Shown here one piece after another: positions 27,618-40,533 of a DNA stretch of 64,000 nucleotides. The DNA is from Halomonas icarae (lineage in GTDB: Bacteria; Pseudomonadota; Gammaproteobacteria; Pseudomonadales; Halomonadaceae). Positions within the stretch are counted from its first letter, which is position 1. Every line of letters starts with the position of its first letter. The position numbers and the translations under genes were made by a program. The notes below the pieces were generated by a model. That model was not told where the DNA came from and made no database searches. It saw nothing but the letters and a program-made list of their open reading frames with translations. Location of the stretch: positions 2,890,172 through 2,954,171 of the forward strand of contig NZ_WUTS01000001.1 in the NCBI RefSeq assembly GCF_009901955.1, read 5' to 3'.

Positions 27618-27697
27618 GGGTCTCTCCTGTGCAGTCGCTTTATCGTGCCGCATCGCGGCAGGGCTGACAAGGCCCATCACACCAAAGGCCAAATGGT

Positions 27698-27826
27698 TCA
27701 GCTGGCGAACAACTGGTACCAGCCGATGGTGGCCGGCAGACAGCTCATGGCCACCAGCACTATCAGGCCCATGATGATGGACAGCAGGCCGCTGTTGTCG
27801 CTGAAGTTCTCGTCATGTCCCGCCAT
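27698..27826 (-). CDS. Small single-span membrane protein, 42 aa, unknown function
   Basis: Short ORF with an ideal AAGGAGCG site before the ATG at 27826. Polar acidic N-terminus (MAGHDENFSDNSG), one hydrophobic helix (LLSIIMGLIVLVAMSCLPA, residues 14-32) and a short aromatic C-terminus (TIGWYQLFAS). Codon composition is normal for the genome. It lies between folM and the aromatic leader region in the same orientation. A TAGAAT at about 27875-27880 on the minus strand could be its -10. I do not recognise a family. Confidence 0.65.
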   Translation of the reverse strand: MAGHDENFSDNSGLLSIIMGLIVLVAMSCLPATIGWYQLFAS

Positions 27827-27941
27827 GTGTCGCTCCTTCGATTGCGTCAGGATATTGGGTCAGGGTAAGGCACTATTCTAGCGAAGATGACGACCACCGG
27901 CACGGCGCCGATGGTCGCACTCTGCTGATCCATGTGCAGGC

Positions 27942-28655
27942 TCAGCGCAGATGGCGACCGCCGTCCACCGGCAGGGTAGCGCCGGTGACATAGCGGTTGT
28001 CGAGCAGGTAGCGCAGGGTCTGATAGATGACCCCGGGGCCAGGCACCTTCTGCATCACCGACTTGGCGCGCGCCTTCTCGGCATAGGCCTCGTCGTCGTC
28101 CTCACCCAGCATGATCAGCGCCGGGGCGATGGCGTTGACCTGAATATCGGGGGCGTACATGGCGGCGAACGACAGGGTCAGATTATCGAGCCCCGCCTTG
28201 CTGGCGGCGTAGGCGGCGTGCTTCCGGGAGCCCTTCTGCACCACGTAATCGGTCATATGTACGATATCGCGCTGGGGCTCGCTGCACGCCTCGAGCAACC
28301 CGCGGGCGTGCAGGTTGATCAGATAGGGGGCCAGCATATGCACCCGGAACAGCCGCTCGAAGGTCGCCCCCGCCTCCTCCCCGCAGGAGTCGGGCGCCCA
28401 GTCGCTGGCGTTATGCACGATGGCACGCAGCGACGCTGTCTCGCGCTTGAGCCGCGCAAGGAAGTCGAGGATACCCGCCTCGCTGGAGAAGTCGGCCTGC
28501 AGGGTGACGATGCCTCGCTCGCGCAGCGCCTCGAGCTCGGGGCGCTCGCGACGATAGCTGATGATCACCGGATGGCCGTCGTTGATCAGCTGTTCGGCGC
28601 AGTGGCGACCCAGCCGCTGGGCGCCACCGGTGATCAGTATCGGTGAGGCACTCAT
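27942..28655 (-). CDS. folM: Dihydromonapterin reductase FolM (SDR family)
   Basis: 237 residues. Short-chain dehydrogenase with N-terminal PILITGGAQRLGRHCAEQLI nucleotide motif and catalytic YAASKAGLDNL. Segments VIISYRRERPELEAL, QADFSSEAGILDFLARL, IVHMTDYVVQKGSRKHAAYA and the C-terminal LPVDGGRHLR are nearly superimposable on E. coli FolM, which reduces dihydromonapterin (and dihydrofolate) with NADPH. Tetrahydromonapterin serves as a cofactor, for example of phenylalanine hydroxylase in Pseudomonas. Overlaps fre by 4 nt. Confidence 0.9.
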   Translation of the reverse strand: MSASPILITGGAQRLGRHCAEQLINDGHPVIISYRRERPELEALRERGIVTLQADFSSEAGILDFLARLKRETASLRAIVHNASDWAPDSCGEEAGATFERLFRVHMLAPYLINLHARGLLEACSEPQRDIVHMTDYVVQKGSRKHAAYAASKAGLDNLTLSFAAMYAPDIQVNAIAPALIMLGEDDDEAYAEKARAKSVMQKVPGPGVIYQTLRYLLDNRYVTGATLPVDGGRHLR

Positions 28656-29431
28656 GCACCGGCCTCACGCCGCAGGCTGCCCGCGGTGGGCACGATGGGG
28701 TCGCGGGGCGCATAGGCGAACACGTCGGAGAACACCCGCGAGGGCGACAGGCCCAGCGAGGCCAGCACATCGACGCAGGCGTAGACCATGCCCGGTGAGC
28801 CGGAGAGGTAGACATCATGGCCCGAGACATCCTCGAGCCCATTGGCCAGCGCCTGGTCGATGCGGCCGTGATGCCCCACTACTCGCTCGCCGGACCAGGG
28901 CAGCGCCGGGGTCACCTCGGTGACCGGATGGAAGTGAAAGTGGCGATGCGCCTCGGCCCATTCTCGGGGCAGGCTCTCCAGATAGAGATCACGCTCCTCG
29001 CGCGCCGCCCACCACAGGGCGATCTCGCGTTCGGGGTCGGCGGCCAGCGCCCCCTCGACCAGCGCCTTCATCTGGGCAAAGCCGGTACCGGCGGCGATCA
29101 GGAGTAACGGCCGCCGACTGTCGGGGTCGAGCACGCAGTCACCGCCAGGCAGGCGCAGGGTCAGGCGGTTGGCCACCTTGACCATCTCGCGCAGCCGCAC
29201 GGAGTTATCACGCTCCGGCCAGTGCTGGATATGCAGCTCGATCTCGCCGTCGCCACGCCAGGCATTGGCAATGGAGAACGGCACCCAGATCTCCTCGGCG
29301 AGCTTGAGCTCCAGGTATTGGCCAGGGTCGTGGGCGGCCGCCTCGGCGCGTCCGTCGAGCCGGACGCGAAATACGTCCTGGCTGAGGTCCTCGACCTCGG
29401 TGACCGGGCAGGTCAGGATCCTTGGCGTCAT
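28652..29431 (-). CDS. fre: NAD(P)H-flavin reductase Fre-like
   Basis: 259 residues of the ferredoxin-NADP reductase superfamily: flavin-binding barrel with WVPFSIANAW, then the NAD(P) domain beginning LLLIAAGTGFAQMKALVE and ending VYLSGSPGMVYACVDVL. There is no N-terminal ferredoxin domain, so it matches Fre, which reduces free flavins. In E. coli fre follows ubiD directly, as here (57 nt). Reduced FMN could support prenyl-FMN formation for UbiD, but that link is inference. RBS GAGGATTTC. Confidence 0.87.
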   Translation of the reverse strand: MTPRILTCPVTEVEDLSQDVFRVRLDGRAEAAAHDPGQYLELKLAEEIWVPFSIANAWRGDGEIELHIQHWPERDNSVRLREMVKVANRLTLRLPGGDCVLDPDSRRPLLLIAAGTGFAQMKALVEGALAADPEREIALWWAAREERDLYLESLPREWAEAHRHFHFHPVTEVTPALPWSGERVVGHHGRIDQALANGLEDVSGHDVYLSGSPGMVYACVDVLASLGLSPSRVFSDVFAYAPRDPIVPTAGSLRREAGA

Positions 29432-29488
29432 GAAATCCTCGTACGCATGTCAGGGGGTCTTGTTGTCGGGGGAGCGTGTATCAGGAAG

Positions 29489-30952
29489 CTAAATGCCCAG
29501 CTCGTTCCAGCGCTCGCTGACGCGGGCCTTGACGGCCTCGTCCATGACGATGGGCTCGCCCCACTCTCGGTCGGTTTCGCCGGGCCACTTGTTGGTGGCA
29601 TCCAGGCCCATCTTGGAGCCCAGGCCCGAGACGGGCGAGGCGAAGTCCAGATAGTCGATGGGAGTGTTCTCCACCATCACGGTATCGCGGGCCGGGTCCA
29701 TGCGCGTGGTGATGGCCCAGATCACATCTTTCCAGTCGCGGGCATCGATGTCGTCATCGAGCACCACCACGAACTTGGTGTACATGAACTGGCGCAGGAA
29801 GCTCCAGACCCCCATCATCACCCGCTTGGCATGACCGGGATACTGCTTCTTCATGGTCACGACGGCCATGCGATAGGAGCAGCCCTCCGGTGGCAGATAG
29901 AAGTCGACGATCTCGGGGAACTGTCGACGCAGGATCGGCACGAACACCTCGTTCAGCGCCAGGCCCAGGATCGCCGGCTCATCGGGGGGACGTCCGGTAT
30001 AGGTGGAGTGATAGATGGCATTCTCGCGCATGGTCATGCGCGTCACCGTGAATACCGGGAAGCTGTCGACCTCGTTGTAGTAACCGGTATGGTCGCCATA
30101 GGGGCCTTCCGGCGCCATGTCATCGGGGTAGATGAAGCCCTCGAGGATGATCTCCGCCGAGGCCGGCACCTCCAGGTCGACATGGCCACACTTGACCAGC
30201 TCGGTGCGCGAGCCGCGCAGCAGCCCCGCGAAGGCGTATTCGGAGAGCGAGTCGGGCACCGGGGTCACCGCACCCAGGATGGTGGCCGGGTCGGCCCCCA
30301 GCGCCACCGCCACCGGGAAGGGCTCGCCGGGGTGTGCCTGCTGAAACTCCTGAAAGTCCAGCGCCCCACCGCGATGGGAGAGCCAGCGCATGATCAGCCG
30401 GTTCCTGCCGAGCTTCTGCTGCCGATAGATGCCCAGGTTCTGGCGCTTCTTGTGGGGCCCCCGAGTGATCACCAGCGGCCAGGTGACCAGTGGTGCGGCA
30501 TCACCGGGCCAGCAGTGCTGAATCGGCAGACGGTCAAGATCGACCTCATCCCCCTCGTAGACCAGCGCCTGCACCGGAGCCGAGCGCACGCTCTTGGGCC
30601 CCATGCTCATCACCTGCTTGAAGATCGGCAGCTTGTCCCAGGCATCACGAAAGCCCTTGGGAGGCTCCGGCTCCTTGAGGAAGGCGAGCAGCTCGCCTAC
30701 CTCACGCAGGGCGGCAACCGACTCCTGGCCCATGCCCAGGGCCACTCGGCGCGGCGTACCGAAGAGGTTGCCCAGCAGCGGCATATCATGGCCCTTGACG
30801 TTCTCGAACAGCAGGGCCGGCCCCCCCGCGCGCAGGGTGCGATCGCAGATCTCGGTGATCTCGAGGTAGGGGTCCACCTCGGCGCTGATGCGCCTGAGCT
30901 CTCCCTGAGCCTCCAGGGCAGCGATAAACTCGCGCAGATCCTTGTACTTCAT
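29489..30952 (-). CDS. ubiD: 4-Hydroxy-3-polyprenylbenzoate decarboxylase UbiD
   Basis: 487 residues starting [20 protein letters not shown] at ATG 30952; the upstream extension to 30991 is not conserved. Prenylated-FMN-dependent decarboxylase of ubiquinone synthesis. The conserved catalytic region includes [24 protein letters not shown] residues (seen as [20 protein letters not shown]) and [17 protein letters not shown]. The prenyltransferase UbiX needed for the cofactor is not in this window. rho is encoded upstream behind a terminator. Confidence 0.96.
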   Translation of the reverse strand: MKYKDLREFIAALEAQGELRRISAEVDPYLEITEICDRTLRAGGPALLFENVKGHDMPLLGNLFGTPRRVALGMGQESVAALREVGELLAFLKEPEPPKGFRDAWDKLPIFKQVMSMGPKSVRSAPVQALVYEGDEVDLDRLPIQHCWPGDAAPLVTWPLVITRGPHKKRQNLGIYRQQKLGRNRLIMRWLSHRGGALDFQEFQQAHPGEPFPVAVALGADPATILGAVTPVPDSLSEYAFAGLLRGSRTELVKCGHVDLEVPASAEIILEGFIYPDDMAPEGPYGDHTGYYNEVDSFPVFTVTRMTMRENAIYHSTYTGRPPDEPAILGLALNEVFVPILRRQFPEIVDFYLPPEGCSYRMAVVTMKKQYPGHAKRVMMGVWSFLRQFMYTKFVVVLDDDIDARDWKDVIWAITTRMDPARDTVMVENTPIDYLDFASPVSGLGSKMGLDATNKWPGETDREWGEPIVMDEAVKARVSERWNELGI

Positions 30953-30976
30953 TCGGACTTCCCGATCCCAGAATGA

Positions 30977-31008
30977 CGAAAGGGGCAGCATAGCATGCTA
31001 CCCCTTCG
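30977..31008 (-). terminator. Terminator of rho
   Basis: Interrupted stem CGAAGGGG..CCCCTTTCG with an inner AGCAT/ATGCT helix and AGC-type loop, followed by TCATTC on the minus strand, lies 18 nt after the rho stop. Confidence 0.7.
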
Positions 31009-31025
31009 CTCACTGACTGATACGG

Positions 31026-32285
31026 CTAGCGGCGCTTCATTGCCTCGAAGAACTCGATGTTGGTCTTGGTATCCTTGAGGCGGTCAATCAGGAACTCGGT
31101 GGCCGCGGTATCCTCCATGGGATTGAGCAGCTTGCGCAGGATCCACATGCGCTGCATCTCGTCCTCGGAGGCCAGCAGATCCTCTCGACGGGTACCGGAA
31201 CGGCGGATATTGATCGCCGGATAGACGCGACGCTCGGCCAGCTTGCGATCGAGGTGCGCCTCCATGTTGCCGGTACCCTTGAACTCCTCGAAGATCACCT
31301 CGTCCATCTTGGAGCCGGTGTCGACCAGTGCGGTGGCGATGATGGTCAGGCTACCGCCCTCCTCGATATTGCGCGCCGCACCGAAGAAGCGCTTGGGCTT
31401 CTCGAGGGCGTGGGCATCGACACCACCGGTGAGCACCTTGCCGGAGCTCGGCACCACGGTATTGTAGGCACGCGCCAGACGGGTGATGGAGTCGAGCAGG
31501 ATCACCACGTCCTTCTTGTGCTCCACCAGGCGCTTGGCCTTCTCGATCACCATCTCGGCGACCTGCACATGCCGTGCCGGTGGCTCATCAAAGGTCGAAG
31601 CCACCACCTCGCCGCGCACGGTGCGTGACATCTCGGTCACCTCCTCCGGGCGCTCGTCGATCAGCAGCACGATCAGATGACACTCGGGGTTGTTGCGGGT
31701 GATCGAGGTGGCGATATTCTGCAGCATCAGCGTCTTGCCCGCCTTGGGCGGAGACACCAGCAGGCCGCGCTGCCCCTTGCCGATGGGGGCCACCAGATCG
31801 ATGATCCGAGCCGTGAGATCCTCGGTGGAGCCGTTGCCGATCTCCGTGCGCAGCCGCTCCTGAGGGAACAGCGGCGTGAGGTTCTCGAACAGGATCTTGT
31901 GCTTGGCGTTCTCCGGCCGATCGAAGTTGATCTGGCTGACCTTGAGCAGGGCGAAGTAGCGCTCTCCCTCCTTGGGCGGGCGAATCTTGCCGGAGATGGA
32001 GTCGCCCTTGCGCAGGTTGAAGCGGCGAATCTGTGACGGCGAGACATAGATGTCATCGGGCCCGGCCAGGTAGGAGCTGTCGGCGCTGCGCAGGAAGCCG
32101 AAGCCATCCTGAAGGATCTCCAGCACGCCATCGCCATAGATCGGCTCGCCACTCTTGGCGTGCTTCTTGAGGATGGCAAAGATGATGTCCTGCTTGCGAG
32201 AACGTGCCAGGTTGTCGATGCCCATCTCGCGGGCCATCTCCAGCAGTTCCGGCACGGGCTTTTGCTTGAGTTCGGTAAGATTCAT
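31026..32285 (-). CDS. rho: Transcription termination factor Rho
   Basis: 419 residues, identical in length to E. coli Rho. N-terminal helix bundle [20 protein letters not shown], cold-shock-like primary RNA site ([18 protein letters not shown]), Walker [13 protein letters not shown] near residues 178-186, Walker [19 protein letters not shown]-loop/R-loop region and the C-terminal [20 protein letters not shown]. Hexameric RNA translocase that terminates transcription. It has a long leader with its own promoter (see 32395-32646). Confidence 0.98.
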   Translation of the reverse strand: MNLTELKQKPVPELLEMAREMGIDNLARSRKQDIIFAILKKHAKSGEPIYGDGVLEILQDGFGFLRSADSSYLAGPDDIYVSPSQIRRFNLRKGDSISGKIRPPKEGERYFALLKVSQINFDRPENAKHKILFENLTPLFPQERLRTEIGNGSTEDLTARIIDLVAPIGKGQRGLLVSPPKAGKTLMLQNIATSITRNNPECHLIVLLIDERPEEVTEMSRTVRGEVVASTFDEPPARHVQVAEMVIEKAKRLVEHKKDVVILLDSITRLARAYNTVVPSSGKVLTGGVDAHALEKPKRFFGAARNIEEGGSLTIIATALVDTGSKMDEVIFEEFKGTGNMEAHLDRKLAERRVYPAINIRRSGTRREDLLASEDEMQRMWILRKLLNPMEDTAATEFLIDRLKDTKTNIEFFEAMKRR

Positions 32286-32617
32286 CGGTGTGTTCAGACG
32301 TTGCTCTTGGTAAGCCGGGCGGCATGCGCCGTGAGGAAAAGCGACAGGAGGCGAGAAGAAGACGCCCTGTAGGTGCGTTCAGAGCCCGGACAGGCTACCT
32401 CTGGACATGATGCGTCGTATGGCCATGGGCGGTCGGCCGCACGGGGCTGCCGAACCGATAGCGAGAGCGAGGAAGCAGGTTCATTTCACCTGATCAGGGG
32501 TTCGGGGCCGCTAGGCCGGGAACACGATCTGATGCAGTGGGCTGTCTGACGACTTGGAAGTGACCGAGACGAATCGCCGGTTCGGTCGGAAAGCATTTGG
32601 AACAGGCGAACGCCTCG
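32286..32617 (-). promoter_or_regulatory. Long 5' leader of rho (about 320 nt)
   Basis: From the predicted start site near 32611 to the rho ATG there is no large gene. Long leaders upstream of rho are used for Rho-dependent autoregulation in E. coli. The region is C-rich and G-poor in parts of the RNA sense strand (for example GCGTCTTCTTCTCGCCTCCT around 32345-32372), as expected of rut sites. Confidence 0.5.
32395..32484 (-). CDS. Candidate leader ORF in rho 5' leader (29 aa)
   Basis: Starts MNLLPRSRYRFGSP, basic and His-rich, ending in TAG; AGGTGA precedes the ATG closely. It resembles E. coli rhoL only in position, size and basic character. Similarity is not provable by eye. Confidence 0.3.
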   Translation of the reverse strand: MNLLPRSRYRFGSPVRPTAHGHTTHHVQR

Positions 32618-32646
32618 ATACTAGACAAGCCCGCCGATGAACGCAA
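32618..32646 (-). promoter_or_regulatory. Sigma-70 promoter of rho
   Basis: TTGCGT (32641-32646) and TAGTAT (32618-32623) on the minus strand, 17-nt spacer. Confidence 0.75.
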
Positions 32647-32721
32647 GCCCTGCCATCCGTGGCGATTGACAGCGCCGCGGCTTGGCAGCACCCTTTTTCG
32701 AGGCCCGTCGAAGGAAGATTC

Positions 32722-33708
32722 ATGAACTCGCCACAGGACCCGGCTCCCCTCGCCCAGGATGGCACCAGCGCCCCCCGCCTGGCCGCCATCGACCTGGGCT
32801 CCAACAGCTTTCATCTGCTGGTGGCCGGCTACCGGAACCACCGCCTGCAGATTATCTCGCGCCTCGGCGAGAAGGTGCAGCTCGCAGCGGGTCTCGACGA
32901 TAGCGGCACCCTCGACGACGCGAGCATGGCAAGAGGCCTGCGGTGCCTGGAACAGTTTGCCCCCCTGCTGGAGGGTGTCACGCCGCGCCACCTGCGCATC
33001 GTGGGTACCAGCGCCCTGCGCGAGGCCACCAACAGCGGGGCCTTTATCGAACTTGCCAGGTCCCGACTGGGGCACCAGATCGAGATCATCTCCGGCCACG
33101 AGGAGGCACGCCTGATCTACCTGGGCGCCGCCCATGCCCTCGCCGCCCGTGACCTCGACGACCAGGCTCTCGGACCAGCCAACAGACGACTGGTCACCGA
33201 CATCGGCGGCGGATCCACCGAGGTCATCATCGGCGAAGGCTTCGCGCCACTGGCGCTGGAGAGTCTGAGCATGGGCTGCGTGACCTTTTCTCGCCGCTTC
33301 TTCGCCGACGGCGAGATCACCGAGCAGCGCATGCGCCGGGCTGAGCTGGCCGCCCTCTCCGAGCTGGCCGCGATCTGTCCGGCCTATCGAGAACTGGGGT
33401 GGCAGCAGGCGGTTGGCACCAGTGGCACCCTCCAGGCCGCCGCCTCGGTGCTGGCGAAGAGTGGCGACTGCCGGGAAGGGCAGATCACCCGCGGGGGCTT
33501 GATCGAACTGCGCCGCCGGCTGATCGAGTTCAAGCATCTGGACAGGGTATCCCTGGAGGGGCTGAAGCCCGATCGTGCAAGGGTCTTCCCTGCGGGCATG
33601 GCGATACTTGGCGCCATCTTCGAGGCCTTCGGGCTCGAGCAGATGGACTACACCGATGGCGCCCTGCGCGAAGGTGTGCTCTACGACCTGGTGGGGCTAC
33701 ACGACTAG
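32722..33708 (+). CDS. ppx: Exopolyphosphatase (short Ppx/GppA family)
   Basis: 328 residues from ATG 32722 with AAGGAAG upstream. ASKHA-fold phosphatase: LAAIDLGSNSFHLLVAGY near the N-terminus, GTSALREATN, IISGHEEARLIYLGA and DIGGGSTEVIIGEG. It is about 170 residues shorter than E. coli Ppx (513) and lacks the C-terminal HD-like domains, as in other two-domain homologues. It hydrolyses polyphosphate or pppGpp; which one cannot be told. TTGACA at 32666-32671 may be its -35. Divergent from rho; its TAG overlaps the tilS stop. Confidence 0.9.
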   Translation: MNSPQDPAPLAQDGTSAPRLAAIDLGSNSFHLLVAGYRNHRLQIISRLGEKVQLAAGLDDSGTLDDASMARGLRCLEQFAPLLEGVTPRHLRIVGTSALREATNSGAFIELARSRLGHQIEIISGHEEARLIYLGAAHALAARDLDDQALGPANRRLVTDIGGGSTEVIIGEGFAPLALESLSMGCVTFSRRFFADGEITEQRMRRAELAALSELAAICPAYRELGWQQAVGTSGTLQAAASVLAKSGDCREGQITRGGLIELRRRLIEFKHLDRVSLEGLKPDRARVFPAGMAILGAIFEAFGLEQMDYTDGALREGVLYDLVGLHD

Positions 33709-34988
33709 GGCGCGGCCGCCTGCCACCCCTCGGCCAGCGCCAGCCAGCGCCCGGTGTCCGGTACGAGGACCGCCACCGGCGTTTCCCCCGCCAGGATCAC
33801 CACCAGCCGCTCGCGCTCCCAGGGCGGCACTTCCAGCTCCTGAAGCAGCCGTTTGAGGTCGCGTCGTCCACGCCCGGCCAGGCGCAGGCGCTCGCCACCG
33901 CGGCGCGGCATGGCCCTCAACGGCTGCCCGCCCCCCTCCGGCCCCGCCAGCGCGACCTCACAGTGACCATAGGGCGTGACGAGCGGCGAGGCGCCATCCC
34001 ACTCCACCTGCCATAAGGCCGAGAGAGGGGGCATCGACGCCATCAGATAAAGATGGCCTCTCCATATTCGCGCCTCGCCGCCAGGCCAGGTGATTCGCGT
34101 CTCGGCGTCTCGGCGCGCATGCAGCTGCGCCAGCAGACTCTCCAGGCGACGCGCCGGCGGTAGCACCAGCCCCAACCGCCCACAACAGTGACGCACCAGC
34201 AGGCGACGACGCGGCAACGACAGCCGAGTCAGGGCATCGAGGGGCAGACAGCCCGGATCGCCGCTCAGGGAGACCAGATCAAGCTCCGCCAGCTCCCCCA
34301 ACAAGCCATCGGCCTCGCCACAGAGCGCTGCACTGCGCCCCAGCGATCGAGTGGCCTGGGGCCAACGCTCGGCGAGACGCGGCAGGATGGCATGGCGCAG
34401 ATAATTACGGTCCTGATCGCTTGCCGCGTTGCTGGGATCTTCCGTCCAGGCGAGGCCACTGCGTGTCGCCTCGGCCTCGAGCCGCGCTCGGGAGATCTCC
34501 AGCAACGGGCGCAGCAGACGCCGACCCTGCCAGTCTCGCTCGGCAGGCATGCCGGCCAGGCCGCGAACCCCGCTCCCGCGCAGGGCGGCGAGCAGAAGCG
34601 TTTCCGCCTGATCATCGCGATGCTGGGCCAGCATCAGGCTCTCGCCTGGCGCCACATGCCGATCGAAGGCCGCGTAGCGCGCCTCTCGGGCGGCGCCCTC
34701 GAGCCCCTGGCCGGTGGCAAGGTCGACATCGACCCGCGCCACGCTGAGCGGCACCTCGAGGCGCTCGCACAGCACCCGGCAGTGTGTCTCGAAGTCATCG
34801 GCGGCGGCCTGCAGGCCATGGTGAACATGAATCGCGCGAAGGGGACGGGGGTGACGCCGACAGGCATCGGCGGCCAGGGTCAGCAGCAGGGAGGAGTCCA
34901 GGCCACCGGAGAGGGCTACCCATACACAACGCCCCGGCGCAGTCTGCGCCAGGGCGTTGTCGATGACGGCCTGGAGAGGCAGCCCCAT
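33705..34988 (-). CDS. tilS: tRNA(Ile)-lysidine synthase TilS
   Basis: 427 residues from ATG 34988 (MGLPLQAVIDNALAQTAPGR). N-type ATP pyrophosphatase with P-loop SGGLDSS at residues 27-33 and HHGLQAAADDFE, AQHRDDQAETLLLAALRGSG signatures. It modifies C34 of tRNA-Ile to lysidine so AUA is read. The C-terminal region (LRLAGRGRRDLKRLLQELEVPPW) is the TilS tRNA-binding domain. Convergent with ppx; both stop codons share a CTAG. Confidence 0.95.
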   Translation of the reverse strand: MGLPLQAVIDNALAQTAPGRCVWVALSGGLDSSLLLTLAADACRRHPRPLRAIHVHHGLQAAADDFETHCRVLCERLEVPLSVARVDVDLATGQGLEGAAREARYAAFDRHVAPGESLMLAQHRDDQAETLLLAALRGSGVRGLAGMPAERDWQGRRLLRPLLEISRARLEAEATRSGLAWTEDPSNAASDQDRNYLRHAILPRLAERWPQATRSLGRSAALCGEADGLLGELAELDLVSLSGDPGCLPLDALTRLSLPRRRLLVRHCCGRLGLVLPPARRLESLLAQLHARRDAETRITWPGGEARIWRGHLYLMASMPPLSALWQVEWDGASPLVTPYGHCEVALAGPEGGGQPLRAMPRRGGERLRLAGRGRRDLKRLLQELEVPPWERERLVVILAGETPVAVLVPDTGRWLALAEGWQAAAP

Positions 34989-35074
34989 GGGGTCAGACCC
35001 CGGCGTCGGCAAGGCAGACCGACAGGGTGCCACCGCAGGGGGCTAACTCCATGAGCGTCACCGAGTCCATGCCG

Positions 35075-36028
35075 TTACGCAGGCGCCCCATAGCTCATCA
35101 GGCGCTGATAGCGACGCTCCAGCAGGGCATCGGTATCCATGGCATCGAGACGCTCCAGGCTGGCCAGCAAGGCCTCCTTGACGCGTTCAGCGGTGGCTTC
35201 CGGCTGGCGATGGGCGCCGCCCAGGGGCTCGGGAATCAGGGTATCGACCAGTCCCAGCTCCTTGAGGCGCTCGGCGGTGATCCCCATGGCCTGGGCCGCA
35301 TCGGAGGCCTTGTCGGCGCTCTTCCACAGGATCGAGGCGCAGCCCTCGGGGGAGATCACCGAGTAGGTGGAGTACTGCAGCATGGCCAGCTCGTCGCAGA
35401 CGCCGATGGCAAGCGCCCCGCCGGAGCCACCCTCGCCCACCACGGTGGCCAGCACCGGTGTGCGCAGGCGCGACATCACGCCAAGGTTGTAGGCGATGGC
35501 CTCCGACTGGCCGCGCTCCTCGGCGTCGATGCCGGGGTAGGCGCCGGGGGTGTCGATGAAGGTCAGCACCGGCATGCCGAAGCGCTCGGCCATCTCCATC
35601 AGTCGACACGCCTTGCGGTAACCCTCGGGACGCGGCATCCCGAAGTTGCGGCGTACCTTCTCGTGGACATCACGCCCCTTCTGGTGGCCGATCACCATGA
35701 CCGGGCGGTCGTCGAGGCGTGCCACCCCGCCGACGATGGCGGCATCATCGGCGAAACGGCGATCACCATGAAGCTCGTCGAAATCGCTGAAGACGTGCTC
35801 CAGGTAGTCCAGGGTGTAGGGGCGCTGGGGGTGCCGAGAGAGCTGCGAGACCTGCCACGGGGTGAGGTCCTTGAAGATCGACTCGGTGAGCTTGCGGCTC
35901 TTCTCCTCGAGGCGCTCGATCTCGTCACTGAGGCTGACCTGGCTGTCGTTGCCGACCAGCCTGAGCTCCTCGATCTTGGCCTGGAGCTCGGCGATGGGCT
36001 GTTCGAAGTCGAGATAGTTGGGGTTCAT
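35075..36028 (-). CDS. accA: Acetyl-CoA carboxylase carboxyltransferase alpha subunit
   Basis: 317 residues, essentially E. coli length (319). Starts [20 protein letters not shown]. Crotonase-fold carboxyltransferase; [47 protein letters not shown] and [14 protein letters not shown] are diagnostic. With AccD it carboxylates acetyl-CoA for fatty acid synthesis. It lies between dnaE and tilS, as in E. coli, behind its own promoter. Confidence 0.98.
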   Translation of the reverse strand: MNPNYLDFEQPIAELQAKIEELRLVGNDSQVSLSDEIERLEEKSRKLTESIFKDLTPWQVSQLSRHPQRPYTLDYLEHVFSDFDELHGDRRFADDAAIVGGVARLDDRPVMVIGHQKGRDVHEKVRRNFGMPRPEGYRKACRLMEMAERFGMPVLTFIDTPGAYPGIDAEERGQSEAIAYNLGVMSRLRTPVLATVVGEGGSGGALAIGVCDELAMLQYSTYSVISPEGCASILWKSADKASDAAQAMGITAERLKELGLVDTLIPEPLGGAHRQPEATAERVKEALLASLERLDAMDTDALLERRYQRLMSYGAPA

Positions 36029-36103
36029 TGGCGGCTGGCCTTATGGTGTTCTGCCGGCCGCCACAAGCGGCACGACCGGCACGTATAAAGGAAAGTGACA
36101 GGC

Positions 36104-36131
36104 ATTATCGCACCCTCAACGCGACACGCAA
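36104..36131 (-). promoter_or_regulatory. Putative promoter of accA
   Basis: TTGCGT (36126-36131), 16 nt, GATAAT (36104-36109) on the minus strand in the 254-nt dnaE-accA gap. I see nothing else of note in that gap. Confidence 0.55.
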
Positions 36132-36282
36132 GGCGGCGGGAACAGGGGCGAGAAGCACCGTGGACAACCCGCAAGGGAGGTCCCAGGAGCATGGATGGCT
36201 GAGGTAGCACCCAGGAAGGGGGCACAGCGCCTCCCTGAAGGGCTATCACCGGAGGGAGCTTCAAGCCCGGCACCTTTCGGCG

Positions 36283-39786
<3,504 letters not shown>

Positions 39787-39894
39787 AAAAGGCTCGGGGC
39801 TTGGCGGTATAAAGATCTGTCGGAAAGCCAGGCTATCGGATCTGGCACATGACGTGGAAATCGCACTCTGCTCCGCTCGGAGCCCTCGAGAAGG

Positions 39895-40533
39895 TCAGAA
39901 CAGCGCCAGCTGGCGCTTGACCGGGCCAAAGGAGCGGCGGTGCTCGGGCAGCGGCCCCAGGCGTTCCAGGGCGGCCAGATGCTCGCGGGTCGGATAGCCC
40001 TTGTGGCGGGCGAAGCCGTAGTCGGGGTGGCGGGTATCGAGGGCCAGCATCTGGGCGTCGCGCGCGACCTTGGCCAGTATCGAGGCCGCGCCGATCGCCG
40101 GATGACGGGCGTCGCCCTTGACCACCGCCTGGCCGGGCACATGATGCCCGGGCAGACGATTGCCGTCCACCAGCAGATATTCGGCCGCCGGGGCCAGGGC
40201 ATCGATGGCACGGCGCATGGCCAGATGAGTGGCGTGGTAGATATTGAGTTCATCCACTTCGATGGCGGAAGCCTCTGCCACCGCGAAGGCCAGGGCCTGC
40301 TCGCGAATCTCGGCGTCAAGCGCCTCCCGGCGTTTCGCCGTCAGCGCCTTGGAATCGGTCAGCCCCTTGATCGGCCGCGCCGGATCGAGGATCACCGCGG
40401 CGGCCACAACGCTGCCGACCAGGGGGCCACGGCCGACCTCATCGACCCCGGCCAGCCGCTCCCCGCGGTAGTCGACCACCAGCGGCGGCAGGTCACTCTT
40501 CTGCCTGGCATTCGCCGCTTTCGTCCGGGTCAA
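39895..40533 (-). CDS. rnhB: Ribonuclease HII
   Basis: 212 residues. [20 protein letters not shown] carries the conserved Asp-Glu of RNase HII, with [12 protein letters not shown] and [13 protein letters not shown] downstream. Removes single ribonucleotides and RNA-DNA hybrids. Overlaps lpxB by 4 nt, continuing the lpx operon; the same order (lpxA-lpxB-rnhB-dnaE) is found in E. coli. Confidence 0.97.
   Translation of the reverse strand: MTRTKAANARQKSDLPPLVVDYRGERLAGVDEVGRGPLVGSVVAAAVILDPARPIKGLTDSKALTAKRREALDAEIREQALAFAVAEASAIEVDELNIYHATHLAMRRAIDALAPAAEYLLVDGNRLPGHHVPGQAVVKGDARHPAIGAASILAKVARDAQMLALDTRHPDYGFARHKGYPTREHLAALERLGPLPEHRRSFGPVKRQLALF

Noticed and set aside
27639..27670. TTGTCA and GATAAA upstream of aromatic leader 1 as a promoter
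   Set aside because: Spacing of 20 nt is too long and the alternatives lose the -10; left uncalled.
29222..30976. 584-codon frame antisense to fre and ubiD
   Set aside because: Antisense shadow of conserved genes.
32494..33537. Minus-strand frame over ppx and the rho-ppx gap, checked as a possible trxA remnant
   Set aside because: No WCGPC motif or thioredoxin-like sequence; it is a ppx shadow.
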